Shown piece after piece: positions 47,091-58,005 of a DNA stretch of 64,000 nt; the stretch's first letter is position 1; every line of letters starts with the position of its first letter. Both the position numbers and the translations under genes were made by a program. The notes below the pieces were generated by a model. That model ran no database searches and was not told the DNA's origin. It was given only the letters and a program-made list of their open reading frames with translations. The stretch is from Prostheceraeus crozeri. Lineage: Eukaryota > Platyhelminthes > Polycladida > Euryleptidae. Where the stretch lies: assembly GCA_907163375.1 (NCBI GenBank), contig CAJQUW010007891.1, forward strand, positions 62,001 to 126,000, read 5' to 3'.

Positions 47091-47911
47091 GGTACCATTC
47101 AAGCACAATACCTTTCAGCAGACATTCTCCAAAACCACTCGTTTTTTGTTAGTCTTCCATCGAGCTCTGCAAATGTCTCCGGTCTCGTTGTCCCGTTTCT
47201 TCCTAATTCCATCCAATGTTTGCAATGCCCTCATAGATTTATCACACTTTGAAGGCAATAAAGATAGATTTCGTAGTTGATACTCGATAATTATGTTATG
47301 AATATACATGTACCTACAACCCAACATGCACAATAGCGTAAGACACTTACTGCATGCTATATCTTAGTAAATAGACTTGATAATATCAATTAAATATCTG
47401 CAGCCTTGTATTGAAAAAAATTTGGATGCAAATTTGGAAAATTAAAGCTTTGATGCAATGAATGAATTCCTGCAGCAGTGAAATATTGCTTTTAAACAAA
47501 AAATGTTTAAACAAAAAAAAAACAAAAAAAAATGGTCTTTGCAACCGTGAAAGCAAAAGTCAAAAAATAGCATGAGCAAGGTACCTAAAACCAAAAAAAT
47601 TCATCCTTATGTTAAATTTTTGAATATTTTACAATAATTTTGCTAGCAGCTGATCGATCAAAAAATTGAATTGAGAAAGAAAAAGGTCTTACTGTAGCCT
47701 CATAGATGAAGCATGCATGCAAATTTTAGCAAAATATCAAGACAAATATTTAGTATTGCATCACAGATAACGAATATTTATTTAAAAACCAGAAACTCCG
47801 ACAGCAGATTTATTGCTGTAAAATACTAAAAATTTGTCTTCACAGCCTTCGTCAGGGAAACAAAAGGATAAGCAATGCCAATAAGATGTGGGAGTATAAA
47901 ATTCATGGACA
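47091..47911. other. non-coding stretch before the fold-back insertion
   Basis: An oligo-A/AAAC tract lies at 47495-47532. The minus strand near 47868-47840 reads CCCTGACGAAGGC, a motif seen near Penelope-type ends. No gene recognised. Confidence 0.45.
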
Positions 47912-48477
47912 TATATTGGGCGTAAAACTCTCCCGATTGTTGTTAGGCCGAAAATTATAATGAAGTAATACAAGGTGGCCGACGTTTCCCGTCCTGACGC
48001 TTTATCAAGGCCTAATATGATAAAAGTGAAGCACTACAGTAGATGGAGCCGTGTTGCGACTGATAAAAATATAGATATATATTGTTATTAAAAATAATAA
48101 CAGTAGCGCCCTATGCGAGCATATAAAAGAATGTCATAGATGTAACAGTATAGATGATTTTAGCATTGCGTTTTTAAAGTGTGTGAGTAATCCGCTGGAA
48201 ACCAGCTTGGTGGAATGTCGTCTGATCAATAATCGGATGAAAAGGCGTCACGAGGCAGTCGCAACACGGCTCCATCTACTGTAGTGCTTCACTTTTATCA
48301 TATTAGGCCTTGATAAAGCGTCAGGACGGGAAACGTCGGCCACTTTGTATCTTTATTTACTTCATTATAATTTTCGGCCTAACAACAATCGGGAGAGTTT
48401 TCTGCCTACACACTCGTAGTGTATATTTTTTGAATAATGGTCCTCCCGCCCAAAGCCATCAATTATATTGGGCGTAA
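47912..48477 (+). mobile_element. Penelope-like fold-back insertion
   Basis: Two inverted arms, 47924-48062 and 48256-48401, are nearly perfect reverse complements (one 7-bp indel) around a 193-bp loop. The whole is bounded by a 14-bp direct repeat, TATATTGGGCGTAA (47912-47925 and 48464-48477). The loop reads CEHIKECHRCNSIDDFSIAF in one frame, reminiscent of the end of a Penelope GIY-YIG endonuclease region. The right arm carries TTGATAAAG, then GGGAAACGTCGGCCA, resembling the terminal repeat core of Penelope-like retroelements. Inverted partial terminal repeats and long target duplications are known for this group. Arms and duplication are seen; the family is inferred. Confidence 0.55.
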
Positions 48478-49104
48478 TTTTGCAATGGTATAATATGGAA
48501 AAAATGAAGCCAACAATTCCTCTCGCAGTCATGATTACATATGGATTTAAGAAATCTCAGCTAGCGTATGTCTAACATATAGTCTGGCCATTTTGTGCAT
48601 TAGTCTGTTATGAACTATTGTTAATGACCAATTGCAGATCAAGACGTGTATAGAAAGCTTCCAATGTTTCACTTTTCACATGACAAAGGAGTGGTGCGGC
48701 CGCTTCTCTATTTTGAATACAGATGGAGAACGGTCGATACACAGACTGCTTTGAATCTAATCCGTCAGCAAGAATATTTGCCATTGGCGTATGTCTACAT
48801 TGCACAAGTTCATTCATAGTATTGCTGACCGCTTTTTCCTACATTACTGCCTATATAGTTTAGTCTAATTACGCACAATACTGTGAGCACCTGTGCTACC
48901 ATGATATTTTACGGACGTTGTTTGCCATGACTGACCATTTTTGCCACCTTCATAATGTGACAAAATGTGATATTCAACTATGTTGCATTGAAATATCAAG
49001 CAGGTGCTCTCATTACGTACTATAATAAGATTATGATAAGATATTATACTATTTTAAGATATTATTATATACTATTATAGGTGCTCTTGTATCATAGTAA
49101 TTAT
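48478..49104. other. non-coding stretch
   Basis: No gene; short TATTA-rich repeats at 49020-49080. The stretch ends where homology with the second lectin locus begins. Confidence 0.5.
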
Positions 49105-50014
49105 ATAGGTTCGGTAAGAAGAAGATGTGCTTACACATCATTCGTCAGATAGAATTCAGTGAATGGCAAAGGAAACTAGGGAAAGGTGTTTGGTGTTGAA
49201 ATTCAAATCTCCCATAAACTGCTCGTGAGCCACTTTTTATCATCGTCTGATCAGAAAACTTCTAGTTAAAAAGCAAACCACTGAATAAGATAAAAAACAA
49301 AGACAAATCTCCGATCTCATTGTTAATTTGCATGATATATTTTTAGTGTGTATGACCTGTATGACGTTCAAACAGATTTCATTTGTCCGTCAAATTTCTT
49401 CTAAACCAATGAGATATTTAGAGTTACACAGAATTGAATTTTATAAATTTCACTTCGTCAACTTGAACTCTGATAAGCGTCTGCAAATGGCTGGACATTA
49501 TTTTCTATTAACCGCCGTTTTCATTGTTTTCGCATCAGTTGATGGCCAGCAATTTTCACAAAGGCATTTTCAAGTCATTGACCCGCAGTTTTTCCAGCTT
49601 GGAAAATCTGTTCCATGTATCAATGCAAAAGTCGGAACCAGTTTCATTTCCACATCGAGAGTTAAATGCGCTGTCTCCTGCAGCCAAGCCGATTCCTGCC
49701 AAGCTTTTCTCTTTGACAAAAATAGTTCAATTTGTTCATTGTATTCACAAGGTTGCACTCCCACCGCGCACGAAGACCGCAATCGTTTAATGATAAAATT
49801 TATTGACAATCCATCAAACTTGAATTGGACTTTCCAAAATCATCTGTATCTCCTTCTTTCATCCCCTGGCGGAGGTTATACGCAAAACAGAGAGATCTGC
49901 GCAAAGCATGGAATGTATCTTTGGAGTCCAGATAACCGGGATGAAAATGATTTCGTATTGAATTCTGTTATCAAAAATTTACCTGCAAAATACATCCGAT
50001 TAGATCCATTATAT
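49105..50014 (+). repeat. segmental duplication, unit 1 (lectin upstream and 5' coding part)
   Basis: From CGGTAAGAAGAAGAT onward this matches 60866-61732, covering about 380 bp upstream of the ATG and 528 bp of coding sequence. The upstream part is more diverged and has indels; the coding part differs at about 2 percent of positions. Homology in the second copy is cut off by a Harbinger insertion, so the original unit was longer. Confidence 0.9.
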
Positions 50015-50269
50015 CTTTTTCATACTGTGCAATTCTGGATCGGAGCGATAGACAACCCAAACAATGTCTGTCACTTACAAGATCTTGTAACAAGTTGCCC
50101 TTTTACCGATTATCAACCGAATGAGCCCAACAACTACCCAGCTGATGCGATTTGTGTCGAGTATTTTGCAGCAAATGGTCAACCAGGAAATTATCTTTGG
50201 AATGATGTCGAGTGCGATCACTCAACTAGACTTGGGTATTATCCCTTTTGTGAAGGGAAATACATTTAG
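49487..50269 (+). CDS. secreted PAN/apple and C-type lectin protein
   Basis: A single-exon frame of 260 residues. ATG 49487 is preferred over the upstream in-frame GTG/TTG region because it starts a good signal peptide (residues 1-20, hydrophobic LLTAVFIVFA, cleavage after DG). Residues 40-92 form a PAN/apple-like domain with six cysteines (44, 61, 65, 71, 83, 90). Residues 115-257 form a C-type lectin domain with cysteines 138, 195, 204, 223, 243 and 255 and the WIGA core at 184-187. The EPN motif (213-215) and WND (238-240) are both intact, predicting calcium-dependent binding of mannose-type sugars. There are N-glycosylation sequons at DKNSS and NLNWT. Likely an extracellular recognition or adhesion protein. 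No intron and no clear poly(A) signal were seen. The exact ligand is unknown. Confidence 0.9.
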   Translation: MAGHYFLLTAVFIVFASVDGQQFSQRHFQVIDPQFFQLGKSVPCINAKVGTSFISTSRVKCAVSCSQADSCQAFLFDKNSSICSLYSQGCTPTAHEDRNRLMIKFIDNPSNLNWTFQNHLYLLLSSPGGGYTQNREICAKHGMYLWSPDNRDENDFVLNSVIKNLPAKYIRLDPLYLFHTVQFWIGAIDNPNNVCHLQDLVTSCPFTDYQPNEPNNYPADAICVEYFAANGQPGNYLWNDVECDHSTRLGYYPFCEGKYI

Positions 50270-50508
50270 TTGCTTTGGACTACACTGCTGAGTGACTTGA
50301 GATCACATTTTCGGTCTTGCGGAAGATGACATTTTTGAAATGCGGACCTTTTGTAAGTAAAATAGAATTTTTTCAACGAATGTCAAGTTAATTCCAATAG
50401 GGATTCTGACCAACAAGAACTCAGACACCGCTTCAATTGCAGATCCAGAAGAGTAAGAGTAAATTGACGTGAATGATGAATTATAGAGAACAAATTTTAA
50501 TGACTTAC

Positions 50509-50745
50509 AGTTCGTATTGACTTATCTTCACTTGGAATCGTGTGACACATCGTGGCGGACACATCGTGTGAGCCAACTGCATGTGCTGGCCAAAGTGTTT
50601 GTGTTGGCAGTACACTTGACTGAAATGAGAAACATTTTCTCAGAGCCATGTCGAAGCGAAGATCTCTGATCTGAAGTCGAATAATCTTGGGAGAGGATTG
50701 GAGAATTCCTATTAATAAAACGGCCGTCACAAACAAACCATGCAT
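50509..50745 (-). CDS. possible first exon of a secreted protein
   Basis: The minus frame starts MHGLFVTAVLLIGILQSSPK, a convincing signal peptide. It continues for 79 codons with two cysteines (LRKCFSFQSSV and ATMCHTIPS) and ends exactly at a strong splice donor, ACT then GTAAGT (intron from 50508), in phase 0. Its 3' end faces the lectin gene, so the rest of the transcript would have to run antisense to that gene. No second exon was identified. It could be an exon of a small cysteine-bearing secreted protein or a chance frame. Confidence 0.35.
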
Positions 50746-53700
50746 TTTAAAATGTGATTTGCCTAAGAATTGGGAACATAAGAGGCCATCTGCCTTGTCG
50801 CAGTTTGCTCTTCGACTTCGTTATAACGTAAAATCATCAATTGAAAGCATTGACTGGATAGTTGCTTTGTAATCATTATTTTAGTGGCAAGATCCATTTT
50901 AAAGACAAAAAATGTTATTTTTGTAAACAATTTAAGTATTGTGGCCGAAGATTGAGGAAGAATCATTTTTCTTGCCAACAGCCGCAACGTTTTCTCTCGG
51001 CATTCATCATTGAAGCATGATAGAGTACTAAGAGTAGCTGCTTTTTGTTTTTCAATGTGTTATGTATCGGCGCACTGTTAAAGGTGTTAACTCGCAAGAA
51101 AGTCCTGAATTATTGACATAGTTATCCACAAGTCATCTTCTTGCATCATTCATAGTGTTTTGTGTCATTGCTCGATGTGACCTCTTAAAAAACAATTGAT
51201 TTTCATGTCAATATGTATTCATTGAGGGACAGCCGCGGGATGGAGATGGCTCGAATTGTTCTGTCATAATTAATAGATTGATTTTATTGGAGATTCAATG
51301 CTCATGAAAATGCTCTCCAAATGCAATTAACATTTCATGAAAGTCAACAATGAGTTGTTGATAAACTAAAGAAATTCAAAATAAGAGAAGTTTATAGAAT
51401 CCAACAATCATCAAAATTCAACAATAAAGAATATCATCTGCCATGGAATGCAAAATATATTGAGTGAAAGATTAATCCTCCACAATCATAGGCCCCTATT
51501 CATTGATTGCAACTTTATCTATTCATATAGGATCCGTTGTATCTGTAATTTATGATAAAACTCATCAGTTTCAATTGAAATGGATCTCAAAGCATGTTGC
51601 CTGTGACTGTTGTTGTTCCGTGCCAAATCAATGTCTTTGAATCAACAAGCTAATTCACATCAACCCATCTTTCATCTTTGAAAATGAAATTATGAGAATA
51701 TTGAAAAATTATCAGTTTAATAAAATTGCACATTATATTGACCAACCCAATTTTTGAATTCCAATTTTTCTCACCGAGAGTAATACTTCAATTTATTATA
51801 AAATATATATATGCTAACTGCATACAAGATTAACATTAATAGACATCTTCACAGAAATAATTGTGAGGCAAACTCCCAATTTCTTTTGATTTATGCTGAT
51901 TTTACACAACAAAGTGCTGAAAGTTGGCAGGTGTTCGTCGGCCAGGGTCTGTTCCATCTCATCTTACACGATGTCCAACTTTTGATGTCTATTTGTAATA
52001 TTTCTCTCCTAGTGGCGATAAATGTCAAGAGGTCGGAGAAGTGGAACATTTCATCGAAATGTAGAATATCATAAATTTACGGCAAGAAACTTTTATATTC
52101 AGTACATGCAATTGCATTACAATTTCCATTTTCAATGTGAGCATGATGCGCTCGTTTTCTCTCTTGTCCATTTTATTATTCAGCACTGCCGCTCCATGTC
52201 ATTAGTCTAGTAATAGCAGTGGCTTGTTGAGAGGTGCCTCTACCTTAGTTTCACAGATTTCTTTTCTTTCTTTTCCATAGAATTTCAGACATCTCATTTT
52301 ATCTACAAATTACTTGAAATTTATTAATCCATGATCTTTATAATCTTCATTTAATCTGCTTCTTATGCTCTTCAAATTTATTTGTATCTAAATTCGATTT
52401 TGACATTATATTTGTGCAATTCTCTATCCAATTAGTTCAGAATATTCCCAAAGTGATTATTCCATTCTTGAAGTACAGTACGCAACAAAGATGCAGTTTT
52501 GATTATAGCATGATGCAACAATAGGATGCAACTATCACGCCACATTTGATTCCATATTCCTGTCTAATTTCATATATATTTAATGCAAAATATTGACAGA
52601 TAATTTGAAATATCCGAAATACACTGCTCAGCAAAATATGCGGACACTTCTTTGAACTCATTTTCAAATTCAAATTTGAGATGTTTCTCGTTCCGATTTC
52701 GATCATGATATGCACTTTGTCTGTTGTTGCTGAATATTTAAATTATTGAATTCTGAGAGCGGTGGCTCATGGAATCAAAACATAAACAGTTTATCATGTG
52801 AACAGATATACGTATATTATTAGCTTCACACTAAGCTATATATTGATCATGCACACATAATTTGTTGCGGTATATTATTTTCACACTATTTAAGCTTTTG
52901 TAAAATGAAAGCCGTGAGGTATAATATCAAAGCCAGCTCTGAAAATTTCGATTAATTATCAAGATAGTAGGAATAAATTACTTCTCAAACATGGAAGGTA
53001 CGTCCTGTATAGCAAACTAAAGCAGAACAGTGTTTCGTAAACTTTTGACACTTAGACTACTCCCTCTCGTGTAAATATCTCCACAAATTAATCGCTTTCT
53101 TTAACAATTTTACACACAGAGTCGTTGTGGCAACCTCTTAAGTCTATACAGACTGCTATAGACTTAATCTGATAAATCTGATCAAATTTGATCAATGCAG
53201 TCATTATGAAAGTTTATCGAAATAATTGCCAAGTGTTTCAGAATAACTCCATGCTTAAAGACATTGTAAATATCAATTGTTCCATTTGTATGTCCTGAAA
53301 TAAAATAAACGTCTGTATACAACCACAGTGCAATAAGAAATTTCAGCAGCCATATAGCGATGAATTCTTCGATAACATTTACTGCACGATGAGGGTTATT
53401 TATCGTCCGTCGAGCAATAATGATCAATATTCACCTTCAACATCGAAGGTTTGCATTGTTTGTAACTGAAATTTCACGAATTCTCACCAAGTTGTTATGA
53501 AGCCATGTCATGAGGAATTTGATGTGTCAACAATTCATGCACATGTAGTTTGAAATATCCGATATTCTTCTGATTTCCAGAAACTCCTACTTCTCCTTTT
53601 AAATCATCTCACTTTCATTTGATAACTAATATTTTTCCTCATCTACTATCAGAGTCAAGTCAGTGGCCCGTCTTGCGCACAAATGAATTTCAACTTTCAT

Positions 53701-53754
53701 TCCAGGTGTTATATACGTGCATCTAGGAGTCCATGATTAATCCCAAATGCTTAT
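50746..53754. other. non-coding stretch
   Basis: About 3 kb of AT-rich sequence without recognisable exons or paired repeats. It ends at the AATGG target site of the LTR element. Confidence 0.55.
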
Positions 53755-53759
53755 AATGG

Positions 53760-53951
53760 TGTTGTGTTCTGTTTATTTCATTATTTAATGACTATGCATT
53801 GCAAATACCGTTTTTGTTTTATTACGTTAATTGTTGCCTCTCTTACTTGCCCTTGAATGTAGATATGATTGAATAATAATCATTCATTCATTTGTTACGC
53901 ACTACACGAGCTGGTTCTCTCTTGCTTCGCTGCTACAAGCGAACCGTTACT
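53760..53951 (+). repeat. 5' LTR of the gypsy-type element
   Basis: 192 bp starting TG, nearly identical to 57809-58000. The last base differs from the expected CA ending. Confidence 0.9.
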
Positions 53952-56900
53952 TTCTGGCGACCGGTGAAAAGAACTCACATGGCCACTACAATCTGTTCTC
54001 CACCGATTTTGCCGGAAAACCCTACGTCGGCTGACTTCAAGCATTTCATACGATTGTTTGATAATTACGTGACAATTGTTGAAGCCAAAGACACTTCGAA
54101 GTTACCTCTGTTTCGCAATTGCTTAGGAAGAGATGGTCTGTCAATTTACGATGGCTTAAAGACTCCAAAGAAAACGTTATCTAATGCAAAGGACCGCTTT
54201 TCTGAATATTTTGGTGGCAAAACCTCGGTTGTGTTACATCGAAAAGCATTTTTTGAGGCAAGACAATCTCAATCTGAATCGATCAGACTTCGCGTGTCGC
54301 TTAAGAAAACTGGTGAAAGATTGTCAATTCAAAGACGAATCTGAAATGTTACGTGATATATCTACGATTGGTGCATATAACGATTCATTGTGAGAAAGAT
54401 TACTTACGGAGGATGGAGAAACACTTACCTTTGACGATGCTGTTTCTAGAGCTGAGACGGTGGAACGAGCTGTGAGTGACAGACCAAAAGCACAGAATAA
54501 TCAATTTTCTGTCCAAGTCGTCATGTCTCACAAACCTACTGTCAGCCAAGAGTCCAAGCCTATGAAAAAATGTACAAATAGCCACATGAAATGTCTTGGT
54601 TGTGGATCTAAAGACCACAAAGCTAATTGTTTAAGCTATCGAGCAAGAAATAAGACATTTAGTCGATGTGGTAAACGTGGCCATTTCCAATCTGTTTGCT
54701 TATCTTTTCTATCTCAAAAAGATAAAGACAAGTCACGAGTCAGAAAAATTGATCTTGAGCGTGAAATTTTCACCATTTATGCAATGAAATCAAATGATGA
54801 GAAATGGGTAGAATCCGTTGATATAAATGGCAATATAATTGACTGCATATTGGATACTGGTGCATCACTGAATGTGATCCCACTACAGAAATTGCCGCCC
54901 AATGTTGCGATTACGAGCACAAATGAGAAGCTTGCGACTTATGTGGGAATTCGCGTTGGTTATTATTGGGGAATGTTCACTAGCCTTACGTTTCCGTGGT
55001 AAAGAAATGACTGCCAATTTCATTGTTTTGCACATAGATGAACAGTATCCCTTGATTTCCTTGGATATTTGCACTAAATTTGGATTATTGAATAGATCAT
55101 CTGTCAATATAGTTTCACGTGAATTTGATATTTCCACCGAATTTCCTGATATATTCACTGGTATGGGTTGTGTTCAAAATGTTCAATATGACTTAGAGTA
55201 AAATCCGACGCTGTATCTCGATTTATTCCTCCAAGAAGAGTTCCTCCTGATTTGATGACTAAAGTTACCAAAGAGTTGAGGCGATTGCAGGATGATGGTA
55301 TTATTGCCCCGACTGAAACTCATGAATGGTGCTCCCCTATGGTGTCTGTTTTGAAGTCTAATAAAGAAATTCGACTTTGTGTACTTTCGATACCTGAACA
55401 GTGTCATTGAACGGGAATTTTTCCAAATTCCAACTATCGATGAACTTTTGCTGAATTTGCGAGATGCTAAAGTATTCTCTTTATTGGATGCGAAAAGTGG
55501 ATATTTTCAAATTAAGATAACAGAACTATCTCAGAAATACTTGGTGTTCAGCTCACCTATTGGAAATTTTCAATTTTTGCGAATGCCTCAAGGCATATCA
55601 TCTGCACCTGAAGTATTTCAGAAACTGATGCATCATTTTCTTCAAGGTATTGAGGGAGTTATTTCATACTTTGATGACCTATTGGTTTATGGTGACAGTA
55701 TGGAAAGCCATAATAGGAACTTGCGAAGCGTTTTGAATCGGTTGAATGACGCCAATATGAAACTCAACAATGAAAAATCTCAGTTCTCTCAAAAAAGTCA
55801 AATTCCTGGGGCAGATAATTTCTTATGATGGAATTCATCCTGATCCTGCCAAATGTCAAGCACTACAGGAATTTCCAAGACCTTCCAGTGTGCCAGAATT
55901 GCGCTCTTTTTTGGGTTTGGTCGAGTATATTTGTCATAAATTCATACCAAATTTTTCCAGTGTGACAGCTCCCTTGTATAATTTACTACAAGACAGACTT
56001 TGGATGGAATGATGTCTCTATGCGTGCATTTGAAAATGTCCGATCTGATGTCAGTTCCATTGAAACGCTGAAATTTTTCAATAGAGCTTTGCAAACTGAT
56101 GCCTCTGAGATTGGCATTGGAGCTGTATTGATTCAAAATGATGCTCCAATTACTTACGCCTCTAGAAAACTCAGTGGTGTTGAACAACGATAGTCACAGT
56201 TGGAGCGCGAATTTCTTGCGATAATTTTCGCAGTTTTCGATTCAGGACATTTTTGCATGGAGTAGATTTTGAATTACAAACTGATAACAAACCTCTCATA
56301 TCTTTTTTCAAGAAGAATATTGATCAGCTGCCGTTAAGAGTACAGAGATGGATGCTGGCTTTGCAGCCTTTTACATTCAAAATTTCTCACATAACAGCAT
56401 GGAAGAACAAAATTGCCGATGCATTATCCCGAGGACCTATTCAAGATGCTATCAGTGAAGCAGAAGATACCTCCCTTCTTGTTTGCTTCATATTATCGAA
56501 TTCTCCTGTTACAATTGATATGTTAATTGAAGAAACTAAATGTGATAATGAATTACAAGAACTTTCCTCTGCGATCTCAAATAAGTGAATTAAATCAGAT
56601 GGTTTTGTTCGTGTTTATCATGGTATTCGCGACCAGTTATGTATTACTGATGATGGACTTGTTATTTATGGCAATCGAATCATTGTCCCTATGAAGTTAC
56701 GGTAGAAAATCTTGAAACAAGCTCATGAAAGACACTGTGGTGTTACGAAAATGAAGGAGGCTTTGCGCTCATATTTTTATTGGCCTAAAACGAACCTTGA
56801 CATTACAGAGTTACTTCGGACATGTGAGCAATGCGTAAGGTTTTCTCGGTTGAATGTTTCTGCTCCAAAGATATCCGTTGCAGTCTATTACTGAAGTATG

Positions 56901-57808
56901 GGATACAATTGCGATTGATTTCGTTGGACCCTCAAATCGACTATCTAGTAAAACGTTTCTATCCATAATTGACTGCTTTTCTCGAATTCTATTTATTATT
57001 CAAGTCAAAGGAAGCAATACACAAGAACATGTTGATGCCCTCACATCTCTATTCAGTATATGGAGTATTCCAAGAAGAATTATAAGCGATAATGGTACTG
57101 CTTTACAAGTCAGCAATTTCAGGACTTCACAGCCAAATGTGGAATTAGACACAATCGATCAAGTCCTTACTATCCACAGACCAATGTGATTGTTGAGCGA
57201 TTTCACGGTACTTTAAAACGGAGGCCTGATAAATTGTTGTATGAAGGTATACAGTTTAATGTTGCTGTACAACAGGTTATGGTGGATATCCGATCTACAC
57301 CAAATGACACAACGGGATTATCGCCATTTTATTTGTTCCATGGACGTGAAATGATGACCAAGTGGAGATTAATTGATGACAAAGATGGAAACTAATGGCA
57401 TTTCTCTATCTGACACATATCGCAAAAGTGGGAAACGAGAATCTCTCCTTAAATTTGAAATTGGCGATCGTGTATTTGTCAGAAGAGGAGCGAAAGGCAC
57501 CAGCTTTTGTCATCCCGCTACTGTTATTGATAAATGTGGACACGATTCTTACAAAGTCAAGTCAGAACAAAACAATACCTATATTGTAAATCAACGATTT
57601 ATGCGACCCTTCAATTGGGAAAATGGAGATAATAACTATGTTGAGATGGATACATGGAATGCTACTCAACCATCTACGAAGGGTGAGCAACCGCCTGCTT
57701 CAAATGACTCAGCAAGTGGCTGTGGTACCAATCGTTAAAATTTGCGACCATGAAGACATTTAAACTACTAAGTACAAGCGACTTTTCTTTTTTAAACTGT
57801 GCGGAGAA

Positions 57809-58000
57809 TGATATGTTCTGTTTATTTCATTATTTAATGACTATGCATTGCAATTACCGTTTTTGTTTTATTACGTTAATTGTTGCTTCTCTTACTTGTC
57901 CTTGAATGTAGATATGAATGAATAATAATCATTCATTCATTTGTTACGCACTACACGAGCTGGTTCTCTCTTGCTTCGCTGCTACAAGCGAACCGTTACA
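57809..58000 (+). repeat. 3' LTR of the gypsy-type element
   Basis: 192 bp, TG...CA, followed by the AATGG target copy. About eight differences from the 5' LTR, half of them at the extreme ends. Confidence 0.9.
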
Positions 58001-58005
58001 AATGG

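Larger units (their letters stand above)
53760..58000 (+). mobile_element. Ty3/gypsy-type LTR retrotransposon, broken
   Basis: A fossil element of 4.2 kb with all the usual parts in gypsy order. These are 5' LTR, gag-like region (about 53.9-54.7 kb) with a zinc-knuckle-type cysteine cluster, and aspartic protease (about 54.8 kb). Reverse transcriptase follows (55.2-55.8 kb, with the YFDDLL box), then RNase H (56.0-56.4 kb), integrase (56.7-57.2 kb, with a zinc-binding start and the DFVGP region) and the 3' LTR. AATGG flanks both ends (53755-53759 and 58001-58005) as a 5-bp target duplication. TGGCGACC just behind the 5' LTR is a possible primer-binding site. The reading is interrupted at roughly ten places, so it is inactive. 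LTR divergence of about 4 percent suggests a moderately recent insertion. No envelope gene was seen. Confidence 0.93.

Noticed and set aside
49570-49809. 79-codon antisense frame conserved in both lectin copies (also 61292-61531)
   Set aside because: Conservation follows from the recent duplication of the sense gene.
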